Shown here piece by piece: positions 44,887 through 53,900 of a DNA stretch of 64,000 nucleotides (positions within the stretch are counted from its first letter, which is position 1; every line of letters begins with the position of its first letter). Source of the DNA: Planctomycetota bacterium (GTDB lineage: Bacteria; Planctomycetota; MHYJ01; JACQXL01; JACQZI01); the NCBI GenBank assembly GCA_016207825.1, contig JACQZI010000010.1, forward strand, positions 1-64,000. Reading direction: 5' to 3'. The notes beneath the pieces are model-generated. The model had not been told where the DNA came from. It saw nothing but the letters and a program-made list of their open reading frames with translations, and did not search any database. A program made the translations under genes and the position numbers.

Positions 44887-46800
44887 CTATATTTTATTCA
44901 GTATCCTAACATCGCCAATCCGTTTGGTCAATTTTATATTGTCCAAATGCTCCAAGAGCGGAATGGCATATTTCCGGGAAGTATTTATGAGCTTGGTAAA
45001 TTCGCCCGCTTTGATATTCTCGTGGGTTTTCAGGTATTCTTTCATAGTTTCGGATGCCTTTACAATCGCCTCTTTATGGAGAACAATTCCATCCGCCAAT
45101 CCGACCAGAATCCCCCGGTCTTTCAAGGCGTTGATGGTTTCTTGGGCATTCTTCGGCTTTATCTGCAATTTATCGACCATTATCTCCAATGCGGGCGGAG
45201 ATAATAAATTATCTATAAAGAACTTTTCCACCTTCTGCATCATGGATTCCTGTTTCTCGGTAAGTTTGATATTCGCCTGAACCAGTTTTATCGCATCGCC
45301 AACTCTAGCAAGCCGATTTTCCTCAGCAAGTTTAACTACTGCCCTCTCAAAGAACTCATCCTGCACCTCGGTTTTCACCAACAGGCTCTTTATTTCCTTA
45401 ACCGGGATATTCAGTTTCAACGGCTGTTTGCGGTAAGAATCCTCCATTGAAGCGATAATCTTATCTTTCAGCATATTGAAATTATTCATATGCATCATCA
45501 TGCGGATATCTAAATTACTGCGGATAATCGCCCCCTGCTTCTCCAATTTATCAAGCTCCTCTTTTATTTCCGCGTCCGGCAGGTTGGTTTTATCTATAAG
45601 TTCGCCAAGCGTGATAATATTCAATCCCGCATTAATAAGAACCTCGGCAACCGTTTCCCTTTCATCGGAGACTTCCAAAGCGCCCAGGTGTCCGATTGCC
45701 TCCTTATTAAACCTTTTGTGCTTAGGCGGATGAGGGTCAAGAATCACGCCGCCGCCCATGGTGACCATCGGCGCGTATAAACGGATAATAAACCTATCAT
45801 CCTTAGCCACGACCAAAGGCTCTTCAGCACGGAATTGGATTAATCCGCGCTCGCCCGACTCCATTTTCTCCTTATCCAAAAGGACCACACGACCCAGAAA
45901 CTCGCCTGTCCCGATATGCAATCTGACCCTCGTATTATTCTTTAGCGGATGAAAGGCATTGGAGACGATTTCCAGAGAGGCATCAAAGATATATGTCGGC
46001 TCAATATAGCCGGGCGCGGCAAGGGTATTGCCCCGGATTAGCGATTCCTTCTTTATCCCGGCAAGGTTAAGCCCGATGCGCTGTCCGGCCGCGGCTTCGG
46101 TCGCCTTGCCGCCGTAAGACTGTATCTGGCGCACCCGCACATCCTCTTTCTGCGGAAGTATTTCCAAGACGTCATTTATCTTCAGTCTGCCGCTTACCAG
46201 TGTGCCGGTAACAACCGTTCCGGAACCGCTCATGGTAAAAACACGGTCTATTGGGTAACGGGCGGGAAGGTTAATATTGCGTTTTGGAACGGACGGCGCC
46301 AGGCGGTCTATCTCTTGAATCAACTCAGAAATCCCACTGCCGGTGGTTGAAGAGACCTTGATAACCGGCGCTTTCCCCAGGAAACTGCTCGTTACCAGTT
46401 CGGCTATTTCATTCTCCGTCGCTTTGATTCGTTCTTCGCCTGCCAAATCCATCTTCGTGAGAACAATAATCCCGCATTGAACATCCAAAAGGCGTAATAT
46501 CTCAAAGTGTTCCACAGTCTGCGGTTTGACACCTTCATTCGCATCAACCACGAAAAGGACGACATCAATGGTATTGACCCCGACCAGCATATTCTTGACA
46601 AAGCGCTCGTGCCCAGGGACATCTATTACCTGGGCAATCCGACCTCCGGGCAGTTTGAAGTTGGCAAAGCCGATATCAATGGTCATCTCGCGCTCTTTTT
46701 CCTCTTTCAGGCGGTCCGGGTCTATCCCGCTAAGCGCTTTTATCAGAGTGCTTTTGCCGTGGTCGACATGGCCAGCGGTGCCGATTAAAACATATTCCAT
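44887..46800 (-). CDS. selB: Selenocysteine-specific elongation factor
   Basis: GTPase of 637 residues that brings Sec-tRNA to UGA codons in selenoprotein mRNAs. G motifs: [13 protein letters not shown] at residue 8, [13 protein letters not shown] near 60, TKMDL near 115. The switch region has [22 protein letters not shown]-Tu-like domains 2 and 3 follow ([16 protein letters not shown] near 193). The C-terminal 270 residues form the winged-helix repeats that bind the SECIS hairpin ([37 protein letters not shown]). tRNA-Sec lies directly downstream. selA and selD are not in the window. Confidence 0.96.
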   Translation of the reverse strand: MEYVLIGTAGHVDHGKSTLIKALSGIDPDRLKEEKEREMTIDIGFANFKLPGGRIAQVIDVPGHERFVKNMLVGVNTIDVVLFVVDANEGVKPQTVEHFEILRLLDVQCGIIVLTKMDLAGEERIKATENEIAELVTSSFLGKAPVIKVSSTTGSGISELIQEIDRLAPSVPKRNINLPARYPIDRVFTMSGSGTVVTGTLVSGRLKINDVLEILPQKEDVRVRQIQSYGGKATEAAAGQRIGLNLAGIKKESLIRGNTLAAPGYIEPTYIFDASLEIVSNAFHPLKNNTRVRLHIGTGEFLGRVVLLDKEKMESGERGLIQFRAEEPLVVAKDDRFIIRLYAPMVTMGGGVILDPHPPKHKRFNKEAIGHLGALEVSDERETVAEVLINAGLNIITLGELIDKTNLPDAEIKEELDKLEKQGAIIRSNLDIRMMMHMNNFNMLKDKIIASMEDSYRKQPLKLNIPVKEIKSLLVKTEVQDEFFERAVVKLAEENRLARVGDAIKLVQANIKLTEKQESMMQKVEKFFIDNLLSPPALEIMVDKLQIKPKNAQETINALKDRGILVGLADGIVLHKEAIVKASETMKEYLKTHENIKAGEFTKLINTSRKYAIPLLEHLDNIKLTKRIGDVRILNKI

Positions 46801-46811
46801 GAATTAAACTC

Positions 46812-46872
46812 CTAACAACAGGATTAAACGGATTTAACGGAAAATCAGATTAATCAGTTAAATCCCGTTGTT
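46812..46872. repeat. Imperfect inverted repeat between selB and the polyferredoxin gene
   Basis: TAACAACAGGATTAAACGG and, inverted, TTAAATCCCGTTGTTAG lie 30 bases apart around an AT-rich core. It overlaps the end of the polyferredoxin gene by two bases and may act in transcript ending or as a mobile remnant. Confidence 0.5.
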
Positions 46873-47851
46873 AGAAATACTGGTTTTCAATCGCCTTGGT
46901 CGGGCATTTCTTCTGGCATTCCAGGCAACGGATACATTCAGGCGAATTGGAACTATTATATACCTTATGCGAAGTCGGACAGGTCTTGTAACAAATCTGG
47001 CAATCAATGCATTTATCCTTGACGAATTTCAGCTTATGGAAACTCAACTTATTAAAAAGGGCGAATATCCCGCCTATCGGGCACGCTCCCCTGCAGAACG
47101 GGCGCCTTATCATGATAAATAACATCAGGAAAATAACCAGTATCCAAATTCGGGGAGACTTTACAAATGTAATAATAATACTTCCATCGGAAACCTCGTT
47201 AAACCTTTCATCCCGCACCGTAACCGCCTGTTTTTCCGGAGCCGGCTCGGAAAAGGCATTGGACGGATTGAACGGGTTGGGGTCATAAGTTTCCGGTTCG
47301 GCCGTCTTGGTTTCAACTGGTTCTACCGGCTTTTTGGGGATTAGTGAATTAGGGATGCTCGCCTCTAATGTCCCTGCCGGGCAGAAATTACAGAAGAAGA
47401 AATCCTGGGGAGTGGTTTCGCCGGGAGTCATTACCACTCCGAAAAATATCGGGATTAACAGAACCATTACAAGAAGTGTCAGATATTTGCCGTAGCTAAG
47501 AAATGACGGCATATTGATTTTGGGGGACGGAATTTTATTCATCAAATCCTGCAACAAGCCAAACGGACAAACCCAACCGCAAAGGAGCCTTCCGATAATG
47601 ACGCCGAAGAATATCAAAGTTCCCAGAACGATAAAGGGGAAAACACCGTTGGCCAAGAACTGCCCCATAGCGCCGATTGGGCAGGAAAAGGCGGCTATCG
47701 GACAACCCCAGCAATTAAGAATCGGGAAACAAGTATTCCGAAACGAGTAGAAGTAGGGATTAAGAAGGAATACAAATGAGATTTGCGTCAGCCTGCGCCA
47801 GAGTGTAATCCGGGTTTTAGTCTTTTTAGTGCTTTCGGTCATGAAACTCAT
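46871..47851 (-). CDS. NapH/CcoG-like membrane polyferredoxin
   Basis: A membrane iron-sulfur protein of 326 residues. About five membrane helices carry cysteine clusters: NCWGCPIAAFSCPIGAM near residue 48, GRLLCGWVCPFGLLQ near 88, FFCNFCPAG near 155 and RPFCRGACPIGG near 250. The C-terminus has two 4Fe-4S ferredoxin sites (CIDCQICYKTCP and CIRCLECQKKCP). Such proteins pass electrons between quinol or NADH side and periplasmic or low-potential acceptors. The genes around it (BcrB/HgdB-type subunit, acyl-CoA enzymes) suggest an electron donor role. The start could be residue 1 or 4. Confidence 0.85.
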   Translation of the reverse strand: MSFMTESTKKTKTRITLWRRLTQISFVFLLNPYFYSFRNTCFPILNCWGCPIAAFSCPIGAMGQFLANGVFPFIVLGTLIFFGVIIGRLLCGWVCPFGLLQDLMNKIPSPKINMPSFLSYGKYLTLLVMVLLIPIFFGVVMTPGETTPQDFFFCNFCPAGTLEASIPNSLIPKKPVEPVETKTAEPETYDPNPFNPSNAFSEPAPEKQAVTVRDERFNEVSDGSIIITFVKSPRIWILVIFLMLFIMIRRPFCRGACPIGGIFALFNKLSFHKLKFVKDKCIDCQICYKTCPTSHKVYNSSNSPECIRCLECQKKCPTKAIENQYF

Positions 47852-47872
47852 AACCTTTATTTATGGAGTGCT

Positions 47873-48121
47873 TCAGGTCGAGCAAGCGGCTTCCCTCCGC
47901 TTGTTTATAAGGTTGCCTTTGACATCCGTAATAATCGCATCGTAATTCATCTCTTCCAGGAGCTGCGGCTCGCTCATCGTGGCGGATGACGCCGGGTCGA
48001 TTGCCTTTCCTTCAACCGGCTTGTCATAAACCGTGTGCTTGCTGTAAGCAAACCCGTAAACCATAAACGCCAGGGAAATAATAAGAATAATAATGGTGAT
48101 TATATTAACAACTATCCGCAT
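47873..48121 (-). CDS. Small membrane-anchored protein ending in a Cys-Ser-Thr-UGA context
   Basis: An 82-residue protein with one N-terminal helix (VVNIITIIILIISLAFMVYG) and a polar tail. It ends ...REAACST at a TGA codon; the frame then reads three more codons (Ser-Thr-Pro) to TAA. If the TGA were read as selenocysteine the tail would be C-x-x-U, a redox motif. This is possible because selB and tRNA-Sec are next door, but no convincing SECIS hairpin is evident. The gene lies between the polyferredoxin and BcrB/HgdB-type genes, so a role with them is likely. Confidence 0.6.
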   Translation of the reverse strand: MRIVVNIITIIILIISLAFMVYGFAYSKHTVYDKPVEGKAIDPASSATMSEPQLLEEMNYDAIITDVKGNLINKRREAACST

Positions 48122-48150
48122 TTTTGCTCCTTAATATATAATCGGCTTTT

Positions 48151-49392
48151 TTACTGCTGTAACTGCTCGATAAAAGCGGTAATCAGGGTCTTGGTCTGCT
48201 CCTCGGAATAACACCTCAAATCATTCAAATCGCCGGAAATAGTTATGCTTGGTATGCCCAGCTTCTTCTGCAACCTCTGTGGCATGCCGTAACGGCTGTT
48301 GGTGTTATTCGGGCAGGTCTTGGCATCGTGGAAGACAATACCGTTCACCCTGAACTTCTTTATCATGTTTTCTATGTATTTCTCTTTGGCGTCATCCGAG
48401 CGGACGATAAAGAGTTCAATATAAGCGCGTGCCATGCTGTTAAACGGGTCGTTGGCATCAAACGAGTCAAATATCCATGAATTACAATAAGTCGAAGCAA
48501 CCACGCAGGTCTTAAGGCTGGTAAAGAGTTCCGCCATCGGCCTTAATTTTCCCCAGACAGGCATGCCATCCCAGTATAAACGGAATTTCTCCCCATCCAC
48601 CGCGGCTTCGCGATTCTTCGCCTTTTCCTCCAGTTCCGCTAACAATACTTTATAATAATCTACCGCCTGTTGGGTTCCGCGCATTACAACCGCCGGACCC
48701 ATATGAATCGTGCCGTCAAAGAAGTTAAGAGGCGAAGGCACAGCTGAAGCGGTTTCCAGCACCTTTTTCCAGAGAACACTGCATTCCTTGGAAAGGCCAA
48801 GCACGCGCTTCATCTCATTTTCATCATATTTCCTGCCGGAAATCTTTTCCATCTGCGGGATAAGTGCTTTCATCTGGCCGGCAACGCCTTTGATATGTTC
48901 GGCGGTCACTTCGCCCACTCCGCGGTAGGTTTCTATCCCGACAACCGGGACATTGAATTCACGTGCGTAAAACTTCATCCAGTCCTGGACATCGCGGCAC
49001 TGGTTGGTGTTGTAGACAAGGACATCCGGACGCGGAACCGAATCAATACCCGGATACGCCTTGGTAAGCGGTGTCTGCTTCTTTAAATACGCACCGACAT
49101 CGCTGGTTAAGTATGAGCATATTTCAGGGGAATACCCGATGGCATTGGCAACCGGGATAAAATCTGTGGACATACGCGTCGCGCCCAGCATCGCGCCGTG
49201 GTTTTCCGGGAAATAGACAAGGAATCCCATCGCGCGCAGGAGCTCGGCAGGTCCGACGCTCGTGCACCAGGCGATTTTATGCGATTTGGTTTTCATGGCG
49301 TTATCCAGTTCGTAGAAATGGTCGGCCATTAGTTTCTTCATCATCCCAACGGCTTTGATGCCTTTCTTTTGTTCTTTAGTCTGTTCAGCCAT
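48151..49392 (-). CDS. BcrB/HgdB-family 2-hydroxyacyl-CoA dehydratase or benzoyl-CoA reductase subunit
   Basis: A 413-residue subunit of the family that includes HgdB (2-hydroxyglutaryl-CoA dehydratase) and BcrB/BcrC (ATP-dependent benzoyl-CoA reductase). Conserved pieces are KIAWCTSVGPAELLRAMGF near residue 42, VYNTNQCRDVQDW near 125, GIETYRGVGEVTAEHIK near 155, YWDGMPVWGKLRPMAEL near 270 and FHDAKTCPNNTNSRYG near 355, with cysteines suited to hold a 4Fe-4S cluster. The second subunit and the ATP-driven activator are not in the window. Together with gcdA, the fusion enzyme and thiolase it points to a glutaconyl-CoA route; exact substrate undecided. Confidence 0.82.
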   Translation of the reverse strand: MAEQTKEQKKGIKAVGMMKKLMADHFYELDNAMKTKSHKIAWCTSVGPAELLRAMGFLVYFPENHGAMLGATRMSTDFIPVANAIGYSPEICSYLTSDVGAYLKKQTPLTKAYPGIDSVPRPDVLVYNTNQCRDVQDWMKFYAREFNVPVVGIETYRGVGEVTAEHIKGVAGQMKALIPQMEKISGRKYDENEMKRVLGLSKECSVLWKKVLETASAVPSPLNFFDGTIHMGPAVVMRGTQQAVDYYKVLLAELEEKAKNREAAVDGEKFRLYWDGMPVWGKLRPMAELFTSLKTCVVASTYCNSWIFDSFDANDPFNSMARAYIELFIVRSDDAKEKYIENMIKKFRVNGIVFHDAKTCPNNTNSRYGMPQRLQKKLGIPSITISGDLNDLRCYSEEQTKTLITAFIEQLQQ

Positions 49393-49420
49393 ACGTCTAT
49401 CCTTTCAAAAAATTAACTTA

Positions 49421-51463
49421 TTACGCACCTTTATAATTGGGCCTGCGGCGTTCGAGTATTGAGCTCAAGCCTTCATAGGCATCGGCGGTGGAGAATATCT
49501 CGGTCAGGTGGTTGAGTTCAATCTTAATCCCTTCCTCGATATTCACCTTGAACCCGTCATCAATAATCTGGTTAGCCAGCTTAATCGCCACCGGCGCCTT
49601 GAACGAAACCTTCTTGGCGACCTTGGCTTCAAGCTGGTCAGGGCTCGTCAGGAGCTTATTGGATAATACATCCTTGATGCGCGCATCGGAGAAAATAGAG
49701 CGGAGCTTATCCACTTCAGGAGTTGCAATAATTGTTTGTTGCAGATATTTAGACTTTGGATTGGGCTGTGAAATCAGTTCCTTCACCCGCTTATCCAGTT
49801 CCGCAACGCTGACATATTCACCCATTCCCATTTCCTGCGCCTGCTTGGCATTGATGATTTCTCCGGTGAAGATAAGATATTTCGCCAGCGCCTTGCCGAC
49901 CAGGCGAGGCAACCTCTGCGTGCCTGCCAATCCGGGATAAATGCCGATGCCGGTTTCCGGGAAGCCCATGTTCGCCCGTTCGGTCATGATAATGATATCG
50001 CATGCCAGCGCGAGCTCTGCCCCACCGCCCAGCGCTAATCCGTCTATCTTGGCAACGATGGTCTTGGGGCTTTTATCTATTCTCAAAAGCAAATCCTGCC
50101 CTTTCTTGGTGAAATCAACGATATCGCCTATTTTCTTATCTTTAATCTTTTTAACGAAGAAACCGATATCCGCGCCGGCAACAAACGCCTTGCCTTTGCC
50201 TTCAAGAATAATAATCTTTATCCTTTCGTTCGCCTCAGCTTTGGTAAAGGCTTCGTCAAGCTGCCTGACCACTTCCTCGTTTAAAGCGTTCATCGCTTCA
50301 GGGCGGTTAATTGTGATAGTCGCGACATTATCCTTGGCGGAAAGGTCAACGAGCCTGAAAAACCACGGTTTTCCGGATTTAAACTGCCCGTCCACCACTT
50401 TTGGAACGGTCACGCCGTATTTCTGGACTGTTTTAGTCAGTATCTCATCAGCCTTCTTCAAGCCTATTTTATTCATCAGTTCAAACGGTCCCAATGCCCA
50501 GCGCAGTCCGATTTTGGCGCCGCGATCGGTATCCTCAACCGAGGCTACCTGTTCCTGGACAATCTGGCCGGCGGCAAGGAATACCGCGCCGAGCAACTGG
50601 TCTTTAACCGCTTCTATCTTGGATTCATCCACCGAGCCGGTCAAATCCCACTTAACGCCTTTTTCAAACTGTTCCTTGAGTTTTCCGGCTGTGGCGTAGA
50701 ATTTCCCCAGCGCCTTGCCGAGCGTTTCCGTGGAATGATACGCAATCGGGATGCCGGTGACATTCATCAAAAGGAAAGGTCCCATGCCGATTTTAAAGGC
50801 GCGCTTAGCGGCTTCCTCGATGGTTGGGATATTGGCAACGCCTTCTTCATAAACACGGACGGCTTCATTAAGCCACGGGACGAAGAAACGGTTTACGGCA
50901 AAGCCGGGAGAATCCTTTACGGTGATGGCGGATTTACCGGTAATATTTGAAAATGCCTCGGCAATTTCCACGGTTCCCTGCGCGGTAGCCGGACCGGGAA
51001 TGATTTCCAAAAGCCTGTTCTTAGCCGGGTGATAGAAATAATGAAGCCCCACAAACCTATCAGGGCGCTTGGTCGCTGTGGCCAAATCCGCTATTTTGTA
51101 AGAAGATGTATTGGAAGCAAGTATTGTTTCTTTGGCGCATATTTTATCGAGGGTCTGAAACAAATCTTTCTTTACTTTTTCATCCTCGAATACGGCTTCG
51201 ATTATGATATCGGCGTCTTTCAATTCGTTGATATCGGTCGTGCCTTTGATATTGGATAAGATTTTCCGGACCTTTTCGGTGCTGAACAATTTCCTCTGAA
51301 TGCCTTCGTCAAGAAGTGTTTTGATATTACCCAAGCCTTTATCCACGAACTCCTGCTTGACATCGACCATGACAACGGGAATATTTTCCTGGGCGATTTT
51401 CTGGACGATACCGGAGCCCATGGTGCCCGCGCCGACCACTCCGATTTTCTTGAATTGAGCCAT
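49421..51463 (-). CDS. 3-Hydroxyacyl-CoA dehydrogenase/enoyl-CoA hydratase fusion
   Basis: A bifunctional enzyme of 680 residues. The order is reversed compared with FadB: the NAD-binding dehydrogenase comes first (GVVGAGTMGSGI at residue 8; NTSSYKIADLA near 138; FVGLHYFYHPAKNRLLEIIP near 155), and the crotonase domain second (about 365-680), with KAFVAGADIGFF and LALGGGAELALACDI forming the oxyanion hole and ETGIGIYPGLAGTQRLPR further on. This order is known from archaeal and some bacterial crotonyl-CoA hydratase/3-hydroxybutyryl-CoA dehydrogenases. It likely converts crotonyl-CoA to acetoacetyl-CoA. It is followed by the BcrB/HgdB-type gene. Confidence 0.9.
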   Translation of the reverse strand: MAQFKKIGVVGAGTMGSGIVQKIAQENIPVVMVDVKQEFVDKGLGNIKTLLDEGIQRKLFSTEKVRKILSNIKGTTDINELKDADIIIEAVFEDEKVKKDLFQTLDKICAKETILASNTSSYKIADLATATKRPDRFVGLHYFYHPAKNRLLEIIPGPATAQGTVEIAEAFSNITGKSAITVKDSPGFAVNRFFVPWLNEAVRVYEEGVANIPTIEEAAKRAFKIGMGPFLLMNVTGIPIAYHSTETLGKALGKFYATAGKLKEQFEKGVKWDLTGSVDESKIEAVKDQLLGAVFLAAGQIVQEQVASVEDTDRGAKIGLRWALGPFELMNKIGLKKADEILTKTVQKYGVTVPKVVDGQFKSGKPWFFRLVDLSAKDNVATITINRPEAMNALNEEVVRQLDEAFTKAEANERIKIIILEGKGKAFVAGADIGFFVKKIKDKKIGDIVDFTKKGQDLLLRIDKSPKTIVAKIDGLALGGGAELALACDIIIMTERANMGFPETGIGIYPGLAGTQRLPRLVGKALAKYLIFTGEIINAKQAQEMGMGEYVSVAELDKRVKELISQPNPKSKYLQQTIIATPEVDKLRSIFSDARIKDVLSNKLLTSPDQLEAKVAKKVSFKAPVAIKLANQIIDDGFKVNIEEGIKIELNHLTEIFSTADAYEGLSSILERRRPNYKGA

Positions 51464-51480
51464 GATTCCCTCCTCTTTTA

Positions 51481-51521
51481 TAGTTACAAGTTACAGGTTA
51501 AAAGTTACAAGTTAGAAACGT
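51481..51521. repeat. Flanking repeat of the four-helix-bundle cassette (left)
   Basis: AGTTACAAGTTACAGGTTAA followed by a second partial copy; inverted with respect to the repeat at 51925-51961. Confidence 0.75.
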
Positions 51522-51916
51522 TACCTATACCTGTATTTTTCTCCCCTGATTGATGTCTTGCTGAGATAATTTATCAGGCTTTTTATCATTCCTGAAATTT
51601 CTGCACCCTTCTTCAGGACTGATTCAAACTCTTCCTTACCAATATATTTGCGGCGATAAGCAATATGCAATTGGGTCCTAACTTCACCGGCTGAACCCTT
51701 GGCGATAAATAAGAATTGGATAAATTCGGTATTAGAACCTCTCTCAAATCCTTCTGATATATTTGATGGAACAGAAATAACAGCCCGCCTTATTTGTTCT
51801 TTCAAAGCATAATCTTTAGCAAATGGAATTTTATCTGATAAATCATATATCAAATCCACAAAATCCATTGCCTTTTTCCAGACTTCTAAATCCTCAAACT
51901 GCTTAACTGTTCCCAT
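51521..51916 (-). CDS. Four-helix-bundle (23S rRNA IVP-type) protein
   Basis: A 131-residue helical protein of the family first seen in intervening sequences of 23S rRNA: QFEDLEVWKKAMDFVDLIY at the start, LKEQIRRAVISVPSNISEGF near residue 62 and AKGSAGEVRTQLHIAYR near 95. Family function is unknown; it forms pentameric helical bundles. Here it sits outside rRNA, between the fusion enzyme and thiolase genes of an operon, and is flanked by inverted TTACAAGTTACAGG repeats. That looks like a small mobile cassette inserted without breaking the operon direction. Confidence 0.88.
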   Translation of the reverse strand: MGTVKQFEDLEVWKKAMDFVDLIYDLSDKIPFAKDYALKEQIRRAVISVPSNISEGFERGSNTEFIQFLFIAKGSAGEVRTQLHIAYRRKYIGKEEFESVLKKGAEISGMIKSLINYLSKTSIRGEKYRYR

Positions 51917-51924
51917 ATTTCTTC

Positions 51925-51961
51925 CCCTAACTTGTAACCTCTAACTTGTAACCTGTAACTT
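51925..51961. repeat. Flanking repeat of the four-helix-bundle cassette (right)
   Basis: Three head-to-tail motifs of the AACTTGTAACCTCT and AACTTGTAACCTGTAACT type, inverted relative to 51481-51521. Confidence 0.75.
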
Positions 51962-53256
51962 TAATCTTTAAACGCTTCCACGATTACGGACATTCCCTGC
52001 CCTCCGCCGATACAGGCAGAAGCCATTCCGTAACGCTTGCCCAAACGGCGCAGTTTATAAAGGAGCGTCATGGTAAGCCGTGCTCCGGTCGCTCCGTAAG
52101 GATGCCCGTAAGCAATCGCGCCGCCGTCAACATTGGTTTTATTCCGGTCCAAACCCAATTCCTTTTCCACGGCAATATACTGCGCGGCAAAGGCTTCGTT
52201 TATTTCAACCAAGTCAATATCGCTCAATTTAAGCCCGGCAACATCGAGTGCCATTCTGCATGACGGAACAGGTCCTATTCCCATAATATTAGGTTCAACT
52301 CCTGAAGCGGATGAAGCCACCAACCTGCCGAGCGGTTTCAGTTTAAGCGCCTCCGCCTTTTTCGCACTGCTTAAGACTACCGCGGCCGCGCCGTCAACAA
52401 TACCGCATGAATTAGCCGCGGTCTGGACGCCGTCTTTATGGTAAACCGGCGGAAGCTTGCATATTTTATCCAGTGTAGTCTCCGGCTTGGGGTGCTCATC
52501 GGTATTTAAAGATTCCATTCCCCTGGGTAATTTGATTTTCCTCGGCTTAAGGTTATGCGCTTCCAAAGAGCAATTTGTCACCGGAGTGATTTCATCATTC
52601 AAAAACCCATTCTTTATGGCAATCCCGGCGCGCTGTTGGGAAAGTATTGCAAACTCATCCGATTCCTGCTTGGTTATTTTATATTTCTTGGCAAGGTTTT
52701 CCGCGGTCAGACCCATCGGGCAATCGCAGGAAGTATCCAGAAACGCCTCCCAGAGATAGTCCACAAAATTAGGCCGTCCTAAGGGGAATCCCAAACGCCC
52801 GCCGAATGCGGCGACCGGCACCTGGGTAAGGTTTTCTGAACCGCCCGCCAGGGCGAAATCAGCTTTATTCATATATATATGCTCGGCCGCCTGGGCAATC
52901 GCTTCGAAGCTGGTGCTGCATATACGCTGGACTAGATGGCACGGAGTGGCAATCGGGCAACCGCTATAAAGACCGACATGGCGCGGGAAAAAGAATGCAT
53001 CGCCGCTTGAGGCGGCGACATTGCCGAATACAACCGATTCTATTTGTTCTGGTTTTAGTCCAGACTGAGCAATAGCCGCGCGAGAGGCAATTACCGCCAG
53101 CTCAATCGCGCCGACATTGGAAAGGCTCCCCATAAACTTGCCGAAAGGCGTCCGCTTGGCGCCGAGGAATACGATACCGTCATAACGCGCGCCGTAACCA
53201 TTTACTTTGTCTTTCATTCCGAGGACTTTTGGGTCAACCACATATTTCTTATCCAT
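51961..53256 (-). CDS. Acetyl-CoA acetyltransferase (thiolase)
   Basis: Thiolase of 431 residues. The nucleophilic cysteine is in LVQRICSTSFEAIAQA near residue 112; NEAFAAQYIAVEKELGLD near 350, GGAIAYGHPYGATGARLT near 375 and ASACIGGGQGMSVIVEAF at the end supply the His and second Cys. It could cleave acetoacetyl-CoA to two acetyl-CoA, following the hydroxyacyl-CoA dehydrogenase fusion encoded next to it. The N-terminus has an extra 20 residues before RTPFGKF. Longer-chain 3-ketoacyl-CoA thiolase is possible. Confidence 0.9.
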   Translation of the reverse strand: MDKKYVVDPKVLGMKDKVNGYGARYDGIVFLGAKRTPFGKFMGSLSNVGAIELAVIASRAAIAQSGLKPEQIESVVFGNVAASSGDAFFFPRHVGLYSGCPIATPCHLVQRICSTSFEAIAQAAEHIYMNKADFALAGGSENLTQVPVAAFGGRLGFPLGRPNFVDYLWEAFLDTSCDCPMGLTAENLAKKYKITKQESDEFAILSQQRAGIAIKNGFLNDEITPVTNCSLEAHNLKPRKIKLPRGMESLNTDEHPKPETTLDKICKLPPVYHKDGVQTAANSCGIVDGAAAVVLSSAKKAEALKLKPLGRLVASSASGVEPNIMGIGPVPSCRMALDVAGLKLSDIDLVEINEAFAAQYIAVEKELGLDRNKTNVDGGAIAYGHPYGATGARLTMTLLYKLRRLGKRYGMASACIGGGQGMSVIVEAFKD

Positions 53257-53336
53257 ATCTTGTCTCCTTATTCAATTAGAGCATTATATTAAAATCATCA
53301 GCACCAGTTGTGTCAAGGTAAACCCTATGTTTTATC

Positions 53337-53900
53337 TTATAATAACGATGCTGATTCAACAACCGAGTAACCCGGACCGTCAGTGTTAAGCTGACTTTGG
53401 AATAAAATTATTTCCTTGACAAACTGCTTACCTGCGGAAAACTCAGCTCTTTTGCTCAGCAACCGAGTTAACATCTCATTATTATTAGGAGATTTCACCC
53501 TGCCAAGCGTTATATGCGCTGAAAAAGGCTTATCGTTCGGTGCGAATTTATTCTCAAGCAGACTTTTTTCTATATCCTGATAAATCCTAACAAGCTTATT
53601 TTCTCCAGCGGCTTCATGACAACCCACCCAGAGAATGCGGGGATTATTAATAGAAGGGAAGGCACCGATTCCTTTGAGATCCATCTCAAATCGTTTGTAA
53701 CCGGAAGCAACCTTTTTAATAATGCTTGAAACAACCGCGGATTGTTCGGAACTCACTTCTCCGAGAAATCTTACGGTAAGATGGATGTTTTCCGGTTCGA
53801 CCAGCTTGACATGCGCTTGGGTCTGGCTTATTTCATTTTGTATAGTAATGAGCTTTTCTTTAAGCGCTTCTTCTACGGGGATGGCTATGAATAATCGCAT
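53337..53900 (-). CDS. thpR: 2'-5' RNA ligase/RNA 2',3'-cyclic phosphodiesterase
   Basis: A 187-residue 2H phosphoesterase. The two H-x-T/S-x motifs are NIHLTVRFLG near residue 42 and FSAHITLGRVK near 132. MRLFIAIPVEEALKEKL is the typical start. The family opens 2',3'-cyclic phosphates and can ligate tRNA halves in vitro. It is coupled to the end of pyrD, one base apart, and is the last gene of the ribosomal operon's extension. Confidence 0.92.
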   Translation of the reverse strand: MRLFIAIPVEEALKEKLITIQNEISQTQAHVKLVEPENIHLTVRFLGEVSSEQSAVVSSIIKKVASGYKRFEMDLKGIGAFPSINNPRILWVGCHEAAGENKLVRIYQDIEKSLLENKFAPNDKPFSAHITLGRVKSPNNNEMLTRLLSKRAEFSAGKQFVKEIILFQSQLNTDGPGYSVVESASLL

